Source of the DNA: Litoreibacter janthinus
GTDB taxonomy: Bacteria > Pseudomonadota > Alphaproteobacteria > Rhodobacterales > Rhodobacteraceae
Length of the DNA stretch: 64,000 bases
Assembly: GCF_900111945.1 (NCBI RefSeq)
Contig: NZ_FOYO01000001.1
Span: 3,417,751-3,481,750, forward strand
Reading direction: 5' to 3'
The notes beneath the pieces are model-generated. The model was not told the origin of the DNA and ran no database searches. It saw nothing but the letters and a program-made list of their open reading frames with translations. Of this stretch, positions 43,675 through 52,892 are shown piece after piece. The position numbers were made by a program, and so were the translations under genes. Each line of letters opens with the position of its first letter. The first letter of the stretch is position 1.

Positions 43675-43848
43675 ATGTCCGTTGCTTCCACCGCCGAGAA
43701 GGTCGCCGATATCCTGCTTTGGCCGGGCACCAAAATCTGCCAGTACCTTGGCGTGCCGCCGACCGACGACATGGGCCTGATCCGCTCCATGTTTAACATG
43801 CTGATCTACCTCTGCGTCCTTCTTCCGATTGTATGGATCGTTCTTTGA
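43675..43848 (+). CDS. Small membrane protein upstream of the globin gene (57 residues)
   Basis: Reading from the ATG at 43675, preceded by AAGGGG, gives 57 residues ending at TGA 43846-43848. The N-terminal half is soluble (SVASTAEKVADILLWPGTK), and the C-terminal part (about 38-57, FNMLIYLCVLLPIVWIVL) is one strong membrane helix. I do not recognise it. It overlaps the globin start by 16 bases and lies next to the candidate NsrR site, so it is probably made with the globin on nitric oxide exposure. Confidence 0.75.
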   Translation: MSVASTAEKVADILLWPGTKICQYLGVPPTDDMGLIRSMFNMLIYLCVLLPIVWIVL

Positions 43849-44255
43849 CAGCCCAACCACCCCGTTTCGACATCACGCCTCACCAAATCGACAACGTTGT
43901 GATGAAATTCTATGGGCGGGTCCGCGCTGATTCCGTGCTCGGCCCCGTTTTCGCGGCGCATGTGCCAGAGGGCGGCTGGCCCGCACATGAGTCCAAGATC
44001 GCAAGCTTCTGGCGCAACGCTATCCTGTATGAGCGCAGCTATGACGGAAACCCAATGCAAAAGCACATGGCCGCGCGGGACGTCCATGGTGAGCATTTCC
44101 CGCGCTGGCTGTCGCTGTTCGATGGGGTCCTATCACAGGAACTGCCGCCGGAAACCGCGCGCGCCTTCTCCGCACTGGCACATCGGATTGCCCGCGGACT
44201 GCGCATGGGGGTCGAGGATTTGCGCGCCCCTGCAGGAGCACCACCAAGCCTCTAA
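43833..44255 (+). CDS. Group III truncated hemoglobin-like protein
   Basis: This 140-residue 2-on-2 globin has SFWRNAILYERSYDGNP and a proximal histidine region HGEHFPRWLSLFD (around residues 84-97) that match the group III truncated hemoglobins. Such globins bind and detoxify NO or reactive nitrogen species in the cytosol. The start overlaps the 57-residue gene by 16 bases, and together they lie opposite nsrR. A later start in the frame is possible but would remove the first helix. Confidence 0.85.
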   Translation: MDRSLTAQPPRFDITPHQIDNVVMKFYGRVRADSVLGPVFAAHVPEGGWPAHESKIASFWRNAILYERSYDGNPMQKHMAARDVHGEHFPRWLSLFDGVLSQELPPETARAFSALAHRIARGLRMGVEDLRAPAGAPPSL

Positions 44256-44308
44256 CTGCGTTCATTTATCCCATGACGTCCAAGACTTAACCACCTAAGT
44301 TGCGGGGT

Positions 44309-45490
44309 ATGAGCTATAATATCGCTATCGCAGGCGCCGGCATTGGGGGCCTTACTGCCGCGGCCCTTTTGTCACGACAGGGTCATCAAATTAGCATTTA
44401 CGACCAGTTCGACGCACCCCGACCCGTCGGGTCTGGACTTGTGGTGCAACCTGTCGGCCAAGCGGTCCTAAATGAGATCGGCGCAGGCGATGCGGCCCGC
44501 GCCAAGGGCAATCCGCTGCGGCGCATGCTGGGCCATGAAGCGGACAACGGTCGCCGCGTCCTTGATGTGACCTACGATCACGATCCGGACGGCGCGCATT
44601 TCGGCCTCGCTATTCACCGCGCCAGCTTGTTCGACGTTCTGCATCGCGCCGCGACAGAGGCTGGCGTCGCCATCACCCCGTCGCACTCGATCACCGGCTA
44701 CAAAGACGGTCATCTGCATTTTGACGGTCGCGCACCAGAAGGCCCGTTTGATCTTGTGATCGACAGCTCAGGCGCGTCATCGCCGCTGTCGCCGATCCAA
44801 GCAAGACCCCTGCCATATGGCGCGATCTGGGGCACCGTGCCGTGGCGCGAGTGCGGACTGCCACAGGATCAACTGACGCAGGTCTATCGCCGCGCAGACC
44901 GGATGATCGGCGTCATGCCGTCGGGCACATTGCCTGACTCTGACAACCAGCAGGCCGCAATCTTCTGGTCGATGCCGCGCAACGCATATGAAGCATGGCG
45001 CACACATCCCCTTTCGGACTGGCAGGAGGAAATCGCGCAGCTTTGGCCTGAGGCGCAACCGATCTTCAGTCAGATCACCAGCCATGACCAAATGACTATG
45101 GCCCGCTACGCGCATGGCACGTTGCGCAGGCCCTATTCAGACGGGCTCGCCATCATTGGCGATGCCGCCCACAAAGCTTCACCGCAATTGGGACAAGGGG
45201 CGAATATGGCCATGCTGGATGCCTCGGCGTTGGCCAAGGCGCTAGCACAATATCCTTTGCTGGATGCCCTGCCCGCCTACGCCATGGCACGGCGTTGGCA
45301 TGTGCGCATCTATCAGGCGATGTCATGGGCGTTTACGCCGCAGTATCAGTCCGACAGCCGCATTCTTCCCGCCCTAAGGGATCGCGCGCTTTTTCCAGTT
45401 AGCCAGATCCCACCGGTCCCGAAGATACTTACCCGACTTGTACGTGGCGACATGATACCCCCTATGGCATCCCTTACCCCACGCGATTAG
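44309..45490 (+). CDS. FAD-dependent monooxygenase (salicylate hydroxylase-like)
   Basis: This 393-residue flavoprotein has the ADP-binding GAGIGGLTAAALL (about 8-20), the second FAD motif DLVIDSSGA (about 149-157, a form of the DG motif), and GLAIIGDAAHKASPQLGQGANMA near 286-308. It is a class A flavin monooxygenase that probably hydroxylates an aromatic or similar ring, substrate unknown. The ATG at 44309 follows GCGGGG; a TTG at 44300 is weaker. It starts 53 bases after the globin stop and may be part of the same transcript. Confidence 0.88.
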   Translation: MSYNIAIAGAGIGGLTAAALLSRQGHQISIYDQFDAPRPVGSGLVVQPVGQAVLNEIGAGDAARAKGNPLRRMLGHEADNGRRVLDVTYDHDPDGAHFGLAIHRASLFDVLHRAATEAGVAITPSHSITGYKDGHLHFDGRAPEGPFDLVIDSSGASSPLSPIQARPLPYGAIWGTVPWRECGLPQDQLTQVYRRADRMIGVMPSGTLPDSDNQQAAIFWSMPRNAYEAWRTHPLSDWQEEIAQLWPEAQPIFSQITSHDQMTMARYAHGTLRRPYSDGLAIIGDAAHKASPQLGQGANMAMLDASALAKALAQYPLLDALPAYAMARRWHVRIYQAMSWAFTPQYQSDSRILPALRDRALFPVSQIPPVPKILTRLVRGDMIPPMASLTPRD

Positions 45491-46470
45491 CCCGTCGGGA
45501 AAAGTCCCGTCAGAGCACGGCGCACAAGCCCTGAGACGGAGGGTTTGGCTTGCGTGGTGTATGGCAACGGCCGGCACACATCCATTGCAGCGACACCGAC
45601 ACGCGCGGTCAAAGCCCCGTTGATCACACCTTCACCAAAGCGGCGTGACAGCTTGGACAGGACGCCCCCACCGGCGATGGAGCCGATCAGGTCGTCACCC
45701 ACAGCGACAGCTCCGGTGGCAACCAAATGCGTCAGAACCGCTCGCGTCAGACGCCAGCTTCCCAATGTACCAGACCGCCCGCCATAGATTTCGGCAATGC
45801 GTCGGATCATCCTGAGGTTAGATGTCAAGGCCGCGACCAAATCTGCAAGCGCCAAGGGCACAATGGCTGTAACGGTCGCCACTTGGCGTGCCGCAGCCTC
45901 AACTTCCAAACGGGCCAAGGCATCCAGCGGCACAAGCAGCTGCGTTTCCGCCTCGCCCAAGACTGCGTCCGCATCGAACTTGTCTCCGTCACGCGCCCTC
46001 ACTGCGGCGCGGCCAGCCTCCAGTTCCGGCCGGTTCGCATAGAGCGTCATCAGGCGCGCCGACACCGCACGGGATGCCTTTAGATCACCCGTCGCAAGAG
46101 CAGATTCAGCCTCTTTGCGAAGCCCGTCGATTTTCTTTAGCCTTCCAATCGCCAGCCACTCTTTTCCGGCGATCAACAGCAACGCCAGAACAAACAAGCC
46201 TGTCAGCCCAACTGCAATCGCGCCAAGGATCGGGCTGCGTTCTATCAGTCCGTTGACGAAATCCCATGCCGCGACACTCGCCACAAAGCTCACCAACGCC
46301 ACCAAAGCAGACCAGAAGAACTTGGCCAGACGAGACGGCTTGCGCGCGGCCAATGCCGCAACCGACTGCATCGCGCGGCCTTGCGGCACCTCGTCAGCAA
46401 TTACAGGGGCCGTCGCAGGGGTTATCGCAGCAGGTTCATCAAGCTCGATCAATACAGGGCGTTTGCTCAT
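45487..46470 (-). CDS. ycjF: YcjF/TIGR01620 family inner-membrane protein (DUF697)
   Basis: This 327-residue protein has a charged N-terminal region, two central membrane helices (about 49-70 and 81-103), and the C-terminal DUF697-type part (LADLVAALTSNLRMIRRIAEIYGGRSG). It pairs with the YcjX ATPase, whose stop it overlaps by 4 bases. The ycjX-ycjF pair is a stress-related unit in enterobacteria (heat-shock/phage-shock genes). Its mechanism is not known. Confidence 0.88.
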   Translation of the reverse strand: MSKRPVLIELDEPAAITPATAPVIADEVPQGRAMQSVAALAARKPSRLAKFFWSALVALVSFVASVAAWDFVNGLIERSPILGAIAVGLTGLFVLALLLIAGKEWLAIGRLKKIDGLRKEAESALATGDLKASRAVSARLMTLYANRPELEAGRAAVRARDGDKFDADAVLGEAETQLLVPLDALARLEVEAAARQVATVTAIVPLALADLVAALTSNLRMIRRIAEIYGGRSGTLGSWRLTRAVLTHLVATGAVAVGDDLIGSIAGGGVLSKLSRRFGEGVINGALTARVGVAAMDVCRPLPYTTQAKPSVSGLVRRALTGLFPTG

Positions 46471-47870
46471 CTCAAACGATCTCCAATCAAAAATTCGGCG
46501 GCGCGGTCTAGCCTGATATGGGGCGGCCCTTCCCCCGGTGCCAGATCCAGCTTTGCCGGAGCAAAATTCATCACCGAGTATTCAGCATCTAACCACGCCT
46601 GTGCCCCATCGCGCGCTGCGCCGATAATTTTGGCTGGATCGGACGGCAGGTCACCGGGGTAGAAAGCAGCTTGCTTGCCGGTGTCCATCAACCGACCGCG
46701 TACGACATCAAGCCCTTGAAGGTGGTCCTCTGTCGTGGCGCGTAGCGCCGCGATCGACATAGCTTGCGTCTTCGCACCAGCAAAGTCGGCGCGGTCGCGC
46801 GCGTCCCGCAAAAGCGCCTCCATGATTGCTGTCAGGCGCCCGTGTTGCGAGTGGTGCAAGTGGTCTGCTTTGGTCGCGGCGAAAAGAATCTTTTCGACAC
46901 GTTTGCCAAACAACATCTGCGACAGCCACGCGTTCGCCCCAGGCCTGAACGCCCCAAGGATATCCGCCATAGCATTTCGCAAATCATCTACCGCCTGTGG
47001 CCCCGCATGGATCGCGCCTAATGCGTCCACAAGCACCACTTGCCGGTCGATGCGGGAGAAGTGATCACGAAAGAACGGCTTCACCACCTTGGACTTATAA
47101 GCCTCGAAGCGCCGCTCGAACTCTCGATACAACGAGCCACGTCGCGCTTTTTCGGGCGAAGGCAACGGGGCAAAGGTCAGCACCGGCGATCCTGCGAGGT
47201 CACCCGGCAGCAAGAACCGACCCGGAGTGTAGTCAGAAAACCCTGCATCGCGGATCGCTTGTAGATATGCAGTGTAAGCCTCGGCAATCCGCTTGGCCTG
47301 CGGCTCATCAAGCCTACCAGCGCCATCAGTTGATCGCGCCAAAGATGCAAAAGACGCCCCTGCATCGCGGGTGTCCGCACGCGTCAGAGCCTCTTGCGAC
47401 CATTCTGCGTAAGACTTTTCCATAAGGCCCAAGTCCAGCAGCCACTCCCCGGGGTAGTCCACAATATCTAGATGCACCGTGCGCGGCCCCGAGACCATGC
47501 CCATCAAGCCCGTCGGTTGCACGCGCATCGACAAACGCAATTCTGATATCGAGCGTGTCGAGACAGGCCATTTCGGCTCTGCCCCCGTAAGCGCAGCTAA
47601 ATGGCTCTCGAAGTCGAAACGCGGGATTGTGTCATCGGGTTGCGGGTGCAGGTAAGCGGCTTGAATGCCACCATCCGCTGCCGCGCGTAGCTGCCCCATG
47701 CGGGCGCGGTCCATTAGGTTCGCAATCAGCGACGTGATGAACACTGTCTTGCCTGCACGGCTCAGACCCGTGACGCCCAGCCTGATTGTAGGCTCGAAAA
47801 CTCCAGTGACAGACTGCGTCGCACCCTCGACACTACGGCCAATGCTATCAACAATATCGTAAAGTATCAC
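46467..47870 (-). CDS. ycjX: YcjX family GTPase/ATPase
   Basis: This 467-residue protein has a P-loop GLSRAGKT at 35-42 and a Walker B-like DIVDYPGEWLLDL near residues 134-146, the pattern of the YcjX (DUF463) family of GTP/ATP-binding proteins. It is cytosolic or membrane-associated through YcjF, which it overlaps by 4 bases. Start and length agree with the family. Confidence 0.92.
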   Translation of the reverse strand: MILYDIVDSIGRSVEGATQSVTGVFEPTIRLGVTGLSRAGKTVFITSLIANLMDRARMGQLRAAADGGIQAAYLHPQPDDTIPRFDFESHLAALTGAEPKWPVSTRSISELRLSMRVQPTGLMGMVSGPRTVHLDIVDYPGEWLLDLGLMEKSYAEWSQEALTRADTRDAGASFASLARSTDGAGRLDEPQAKRIAEAYTAYLQAIRDAGFSDYTPGRFLLPGDLAGSPVLTFAPLPSPEKARRGSLYREFERRFEAYKSKVVKPFFRDHFSRIDRQVVLVDALGAIHAGPQAVDDLRNAMADILGAFRPGANAWLSQMLFGKRVEKILFAATKADHLHHSQHGRLTAIMEALLRDARDRADFAGAKTQAMSIAALRATTEDHLQGLDVVRGRLMDTGKQAAFYPGDLPSDPAKIIGAARDGAQAWLDAEYSVMNFAPAKLDLAPGEGPPHIRLDRAAEFLIGDRLR

Positions 47871-47964
47871 GTCTGCCCCTTGGGTTGTTACAGACTACAT
47901 AAGGCGCGCGAGGCGCTGTGTGTAGGGCCTTGGCACGACGTCATACTCAGGTTACCTGTCTGCC

Positions 47965-48771
47965 ATGCCCCGATATGCACTAAAAATCGAATATAACGGT
48001 CAGCCGTTCAATGGATGGCAACGTCAAGATGGCCAGCCAACAGTGCAAGGCGCGATCGAGGATGCTTTGCGCAAATTGCAGCCGGACTTCGACAAGATCG
48101 CCGCCGCCGGGCGCACCGATACAGGAGTTCACGGACTGGCGCAGGTCGCCCATGCGGACCTGTCACGCGATTGGGAGGTGTTCCGTCTCAATGAAGCGCT
48201 GAATTACCACCTCAAGCCGCATCCCATTTCGATTCTCGAGGTGGCAAAGGTCGCTGACGACTGGCATGCTCGCTTCGACGCGACCGAGCGGCGTTACTGG
48301 TTCCGGTTGCTCTATCGCCGCGCACCTGCAACCCATGACAAAGGCCTTGTGTGGCAGATCAATTATCCCCTTGAGATAAATCCGATGCGTGAGGCGGCGA
48401 GCAATCTAATCGGACAGCATGATTTTACCACGTTCCGCTCCTCGACCTGTCAGGCGCTGTCTCCTGTGAAAACTCTCGATGCCCTTGAAATCGAAGAGAT
48501 AGAAGTCCCTTACGGCGCGGAGTATCGTTTCTCGATCCGCGCGCGTAGCTTCCTGCACAATCAGGTCCGCAGCTTTGTCGGGTCTTTGGAGCGTGTCGGT
48601 TGCGGGTCTTGGACCCCGATCCAAATGAAACATGCTTTAGAGGCCCGTGACCGCGCGGCCTGCGGCCCGGTTTGTCCGGCAGCAGGTTTGTATTTGGCAG
48701 GCGTCGGATATCAGTCAGATCCCTTCATTGGCGCGTCCAATGAACCAAGGCGCAGCCGACGCGAGACCTGA
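47965..48771 (+). CDS. truA: tRNA pseudouridine synthase A
   Basis: This 268-residue enzyme makes pseudouridine at positions 38-40 of the tRNA anticodon stem-loop. Catalytic Asp52 lies in [11 protein letters not shown], and [10 protein letters not shown] and [12 protein letters not shown] are further family motifs. The ATG at 47965 starts at the first strand. It ends one base before the convergent orphan gene. Confidence 0.95.
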   Translation: MPRYALKIEYNGQPFNGWQRQDGQPTVQGAIEDALRKLQPDFDKIAAAGRTDTGVHGLAQVAHADLSRDWEVFRLNEALNYHLKPHPISILEVAKVADDWHARFDATERRYWFRLLYRRAPATHDKGLVWQINYPLEINPMREAASNLIGQHDFTTFRSSTCQALSPVKTLDALEIEEIEVPYGAEYRFSIRARSFLHNQVRSFVGSLERVGCGSWTPIQMKHALEARDRAACGPVCPAAGLYLAGVGYQSDPFIGASNEPRRSRRET

Positions 48772-49461
48772 TCAGTCCACCAGTGTAGCGCGATTGCATT
48801 CGGGCGAAAGACGAGCGTCAGGCTCTGCCTGCGCCTGCTTCGCGGCATCCTCTTGGCAACCGGCCACGTAACGCTGCAACAATCCGGTATAGAATTGTAT
48901 TTCCTTGCGCTGCTCAGCCAGTTTTTGAAGTCGTGCTTCAATCTCGTCACCATGGTCCATCAAGATACCTTTCGAGCTGGGCTCTGTCAGGGACATCATG
49001 TCGAAAATTGGAGTTACAATATCGCTCAAAACTTCTACTGCGATGCGCTCTCGCACGGCAGCTGGTGTTAACTCGGTCGACGCCTCGAAGTTCAGCAACT
49101 GTCCGGCGTCGCCAATATATCTCTTGAAGAAAAGCGTGATGCCCCGTGGTTCACCACCTTCGATTACTGGTTGGATGCGTAGGCCCGACAAGCCAACGCC
49201 TGCTCCCGAAAACGCGAATCCTGGCAGCTGAACCGAACGCGTCTGATCTGTTTGGCCTTGCAAAAGCTCTGTTAGGCAGTCCGCAAACCGAGGCACAAAA
49301 ACGCTCTCGATCGCCCGATAGCTTCGGAAGGCATAGCTTTTTCGCATATCGTCTGTCTCGACTTCAACCGACCGGACTCGATAAGCACCGGCCAGCTCTC
49401 TCGACAGCGCGACAACCAGGCTTTCGCCCGACAGTGAACAAAGGATTCTTGAGGTAAACAT
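48772..49461 (-). CDS. Protein of unknown function
   Basis: I do not recognise this 229-residue protein. No signal peptide or clear membrane helix is seen. A FAFSGAGVGLSGLRIQPV segment (about 82-99) precedes a beta-rich middle. The last 60 residues (around 165-225) are helical and charged, ending with a cysteine/acid-rich tail. An earlier TTG at 49494 is open but less likely than the ATG at 49461. It stands alone, convergent with truA, with an AT-richer spacer behind it. The coding reading looks genuine by composition; the function is open. Confidence 0.6.
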   Translation of the reverse strand: MFTSRILCSLSGESLVVALSRELAGAYRVRSVEVETDDMRKSYAFRSYRAIESVFVPRFADCLTELLQGQTDQTRSVQLPGFAFSGAGVGLSGLRIQPVIEGGEPRGITLFFKRYIGDAGQLLNFEASTELTPAAVRERIAVEVLSDIVTPIFDMMSLTEPSSKGILMDHGDEIEARLQKLAEQRKEIQFYTGLLQRYVAGCQEDAAKQAQAEPDARLSPECNRATLVD

Positions 49462-49566
49462 GAGCGCTCTCGATCTTCGTGAAAAAACAAACAAGTAGAC
49501 TAATTAACGGTGTCGATGATCCGGAATTGCCACGCAAGACTGACATAGAAAAGATTAACAAAGCGT

Positions 49567-49701
49567 TTACTTTCCCTTAATTTCCCGAACTCGGTTCGAG
49601 TGGGCCTGCAGATCAAATCTTTCAGAAACATACGCATTAAACATATTTTTCAAAGACTTAGAGATACGGTCAATACGACGGTCTTTCGACTGGCTGAGCA
49701 A
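49567..49701 (-). CDS. Possible small protein, TTG start (44 residues)
   Basis: In the 358-base spacer between the orphan gene and the ABC permease, one minus-strand frame from TTG 49701 to TAA 49567 encodes 44 residues rich in basic and amphipathic helix-type residues (DRRIDRISKSLKNMF..., then YVSERFDLQAHSNRVREIK). AGGA lies 7 bases before the TTG. It is far from certain, because short open frames arise by chance. The rest of the spacer shows no feature. Confidence 0.3.
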   Translation of the reverse strand: MLSQSKDRRIDRISKSLKNMFNAYVSERFDLQAHSNRVREIKGK

Positions 49702-49819
49702 AAACCGGTCCTAATGATCTGCCGAAGCGTTAAGCTTCCTCTAAACTGGGTTTGAACAGATGAGCGGCACCGAGTTTGTCCTTTTCACCGTCCAAACAAG
49801 CGGTCGGGCGGGATCGCTC

Positions 49820-50581
49820 TCAACCTTTCAGTCGGTAACCTGTTTTAAATATCCATCCAATCACTGCAATGCAGATGCCCGTAAACAAGGCAATTGCGAA
49901 CAGGCTTATCCCAATCGAAACCTCTGCGGTGCCGAAGAAAGACCACCTGAATCCGGACACGAGATACACCACGGGGTTGAACATGGCGACGGATTGCCAT
50001 GCGGGCGGAAGCATTGAGATCGAATAAAAAGACCCGCCCAAGAAAACCAACGGTGTAATCACGAGTAAGGGAATCAACTGGAGTTGCTCGAAGTTCTTAG
50101 CCCAAATCCCGATGATGAACCCCAATAGGGAAAAGCTGAAACACGTCAAAGTCAAAAACGCGACCATAGCGACGGGGTGCACAATGTTCAGATCAACAAA
50201 CAGATGCGCAGTGGCAAGTATGATCAAGCCGACCATCAGAGCCTTTGAAGCCGCAGCGCCGACATAGCCTATCATTATTTCCACGAATGACACAGGCGCA
50301 GACAGCAACTCGTAAATTGTGCCCACAAACTTCGGAAAATAAATGCCAAAGCTGGCATTCGCCGTGCTCTGCGTCATCACCGACAGCATGATCAAACCCG
50401 GGACGATAAACGCGCCGTAGCTGACGCCCTCGACCGACTCGATGCGGGAGCCGATCGCAGCACCAAACACCACGAAATAGAGCGAGGTTGAGATCACTGG
50501 AGAGATGAAGCTTTGCAACAAGGTGCGAAAAAACCGTGTCATCTCAAAAACGTAGATTGCCTTTATCGCAGTCAAATTCAC
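49820..50581 (-). CDS. ABC-2 type transporter permease
   Basis: This 253-residue inner-membrane permease with six membrane helices matches ABC-2 exporters (NodJ/DrrB-like), for example [18 protein letters not shown], and [19 protein letters not shown] near 180-198. It overlaps the ATPase gene by 4 bases, so the pair forms one exporter. The substrate, perhaps a polysaccharide, lipid or drug, is not indicated by neighbours. Confidence 0.9.
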   Translation of the reverse strand: MNLTAIKAIYVFEMTRFFRTLLQSFISPVISTSLYFVVFGAAIGSRIESVEGVSYGAFIVPGLIMLSVMTQSTANASFGIYFPKFVGTIYELLSAPVSFVEIMIGYVGAAASKALMVGLIILATAHLFVDLNIVHPVAMVAFLTLTCFSFSLLGFIIGIWAKNFEQLQLIPLLVITPLVFLGGSFYSISMLPPAWQSVAMFNPVVYLVSGFRWSFFGTAEVSIGISLFAIALFTGICIAVIGWIFKTGYRLKG

Positions 50582-51504
50582 GACGCGCCCTCCACCAAAC
50601 CGACGAAAATATCCTCAAGTGAGGATTGTGATGTCGAAACATCTTTCAGGATTAGCCCCTGCTCCGCCAGATCGCTAAGCAGTGCCGTAATACCCGTCCG
50701 CTCACTATGAGTATCGTAGGAATAGACAAGGCTTTCGCCGTTTGCTCCAAGCTTCAGGTCGTAACGCGCCAAAGCCTCAGGAATCTCCGTCACTGGCGCT
50801 TGAAGTTCGATCCGAAGTTCCTTTCGACCCATTTGCGCCATCAAATCTGCCTTATCGCTAACAAGAAGAATTTCACCGCCATTGATGACGCCCACTCGGT
50901 CTGCGATGGCTTCAGCCTCTTCGATATAATGGGTTGTTAGAATTATGGTCACGCCGTCCGCTTGCAAGCCGCGCACGATTCCCCACATGTCCTTGCGGAG
51001 TTCTACATCAACTCCCGCTGTAGGCTCATCCAGAAACAACACGCGCGGCTCGTGGCTCAGCGCCTTGGCGATCAGAACACGGCGTTTCATGCCACCGGAC
51101 AGTTCTTTGACGCGGGCATCTTTCTTGTCCCAGAGTGACAGCTGCCGCAAAACACGTTCGATATAGGCGTCGTTTCGCGGTTTGCCGAACAGCCCGCGTG
51201 AGAACCGCACGGAGTTGATGACAGTCTCAAAGGGCTCCAATGCAATTTCCTGCGGAACCAACCCAATCAGCCGTCGTGCTGCCCGAAAGTCACGGACGAT
51301 GTCATGCCCTCCCACCGTGATGGAGCCTGAAGAGGCGTTGACCATGCCGCAAATCACTGAAATCAGGGTGGTTTTCCCTGCACCATTCGGGCCAAGCAAC
51401 GCAAGAATCTCACCCTGCTCGATATCCAATGACACCCCTTTGAGGGCCTGAAATCCGCCCTCATAGGTCTTTGTGACGTCCTTGGCTTGTACAATTGCTG
51501 ACAT
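50578..51504 (-). CDS. ABC transporter ATP-binding protein
   Basis: The 308-residue ATPase of an ABC-2 exporter has Walker A GPNGAGKT (38-45), signature ELSGGMKRR (about 138) and Walker [11 protein letters not shown] (about 155-164). A C-terminal extension of about 90 residues, of the DrrA/NatA kind, follows. It is the first gene of the pair, with the permease starting inside its last codons. A 7-bp inverted repeat lies about 90 bases upstream. Confidence 0.93.
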   Translation of the reverse strand: MSAIVQAKDVTKTYEGGFQALKGVSLDIEQGEILALLGPNGAGKTTLISVICGMVNASSGSITVGGHDIVRDFRAARRLIGLVPQEIALEPFETVINSVRFSRGLFGKPRNDAYIERVLRQLSLWDKKDARVKELSGGMKRRVLIAKALSHEPRVLFLDEPTAGVDVELRKDMWGIVRGLQADGVTIILTTHYIEEAEAIADRVGVINGGEILLVSDKADLMAQMGRKELRIELQAPVTEIPEALARYDLKLGANGESLVYSYDTHSERTGITALLSDLAEQGLILKDVSTSQSSLEDIFVGLVEGAS

Positions 51505-51594
51505 GCGTCCCCCGATTAAAACTCACGGGTGTTGTAGGCAGCGGCGCCCCGAAGGGAAAGCCAGAGTTCTGTGCAGGAACGTAAGGGGGCTGTG

Positions 51595-51614
51595 CAACGC
51601 ATCTCTGTGCGTTG
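51595..51614. repeat. Inverted repeat in the spacer upstream of the ABC exporter
   Basis: CAACGCA (51595-51601) and TGCGTTG (51608-51614) are perfect reverse complements separated by six bases. They lie in the 244-base divergent spacer between the ABC genes and the next gene, where an operator could be. No matching regulator is adjacent. Confidence 0.35.
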
Positions 51615-51748
51615 ATTTGTATAAACATTTGGTTAAATTCGTCGTAACGTTCTATGCCGCACGAAGTATTTTATAACGCTTCACTGTCAACTGTTTGGCC
51701 CGCCCCCTTTGGTGGAAAGTGAATTTTAACGATTAGGACGAAGACTAG

Positions 51749-52087
51749 GTGAGCCTTCAGCAAATCGACACGATGGTGGACTTCGCGATTGCAGAGGTGT
51801 CGACCACACCGGACGGCCATCGCTCTGTCGTGCGTGATCTGGCCCGGAAATGGCCTGATGTCACTGGCGCGCAAATTGTATTTGTTCTCGTGAGCGCCGC
51901 CCACGCAATTGAACAGGTTTTCGGCGCCGAACCAGAGCCACGTGCGGAAGTACAGCAAACCTTCCGCGTGGCAGCCCTGCTTTCCAGCGACCTTTTCGCC
52001 CTTCAAATGCGAGGGAATTTCGCGCCCACTGGCCGCGATCTCTCAATATATTGGCGCGAAGAGGACCCGTTTTTCTTGAAGCTCTAG
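51749..52087 (+). CDS. Conserved hypothetical protein (112 residues)
   Basis: This 112-residue soluble protein begins at a GTG (51749) that follows AGGACGAAGACTAG. It is mostly helical, with [33 protein letters not shown] in the middle and a short [19 protein letters not shown] end. No family is recognised. It converges on rpe with a 4-base overlap. Its coding character is supported by the shared end with rpe and normal composition. Confidence 0.6.
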   Translation: MSLQQIDTMVDFAIAEVSTTPDGHRSVVRDLARKWPDVTGAQIVFVLVSAAHAIEQVFGAEPEPRAEVQQTFRVAALLSSDLFALQMRGNFAPTGRDLSIYWREEDPFFLKL

Positions 52088-52761
52088 CTGTAGGACGCGC
52101 GAATTGCGCGCATGTTTTCTCCATAGGGCGCCGGATCGCTGACCGAGCCACCTTTAAAGACGGCTGATCCTGCTACCAACACATCTGCACCAGCTTTCAC
52201 CAGACCTGGAGCAGTCACAGGTGTCACGCCGCCGTCGATCTCAATATGAACGGGCCGATCACCGATCATTTCGCGCAACTCGATAACTTTGCTTTCTAGC
52301 GGGATGAAGCTTTGGCCGCCGAAACCGGGGTTCACAGTCATGACGCACACCAAATCCACCACGTCCAGCAAATGCGCGATGGCCGACGCAGGTGTGCCCG
52401 GGTTCAAGGCAACCCCCGCTTTTGCGCCAGCGCCGCGAATAGCCTGCAATGTGCGGTGAATATGCGGGCCAGCTTCAACATGGGCAGTGATGATATCTGC
52501 GCCAGCTTTGGCAAAGTCCTCAATGTAGGCATCGACGGGTGCAATCATCAGATGCACATCCATGACGGTTTTGATATGGGGCCGGATCGCGGCACAGGTC
52601 GACGGACCAAAGGTGATATTAGGCACGAAATGGCCGTCCATAACGTCCACATGGATCCAATCAGCGCCCTGCGCCTCGACTGCAACGATTTCGGCACCGA
52701 AATTGGCGAAATCCGCCGCAAGAATGGAGGGGGCGATTTTTACGGTACGGTCGATGGTCAT
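52084..52761 (-). CDS. rpe: Ribulose-phosphate 3-epimerase
   Basis: This 225-residue TIM-barrel enzyme interconverts ribulose 5-phosphate and xylulose 5-phosphate in the pentose phosphate and Calvin pathways. [12 protein letters not shown] (about 37-48) holds metal-binding His and Asp, and [11 protein letters not shown] (about 171-181) holds the second active-site aspartate. The length is normal. It is divergent from deoC with 131 bases between. Confidence 0.95.
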   Translation of the reverse strand: MTIDRTVKIAPSILAADFANFGAEIVAVEAQGADWIHVDVMDGHFVPNITFGPSTCAAIRPHIKTVMDVHLMIAPVDAYIEDFAKAGADIITAHVEAGPHIHRTLQAIRGAGAKAGVALNPGTPASAIAHLLDVVDLVCVMTVNPGFGGQSFIPLESKVIELREMIGDRPVHIEIDGGVTPVTAPGLVKAGADVLVAGSAVFKGGSVSDPAPYGENMRAIRASYS

Positions 52762-52892
52762 AGCAGAATCCCTTTGTGCATCTGTCGCCCCGTCCTAACC
52801 TGCAGGCTCCCGCTTGGGAAGGTAGGCTGCGTCTTGCAACAATCCCGCGCACGTGCCACGTTTCGTCCTTCTCCACCCGAAGGACGCCAATT

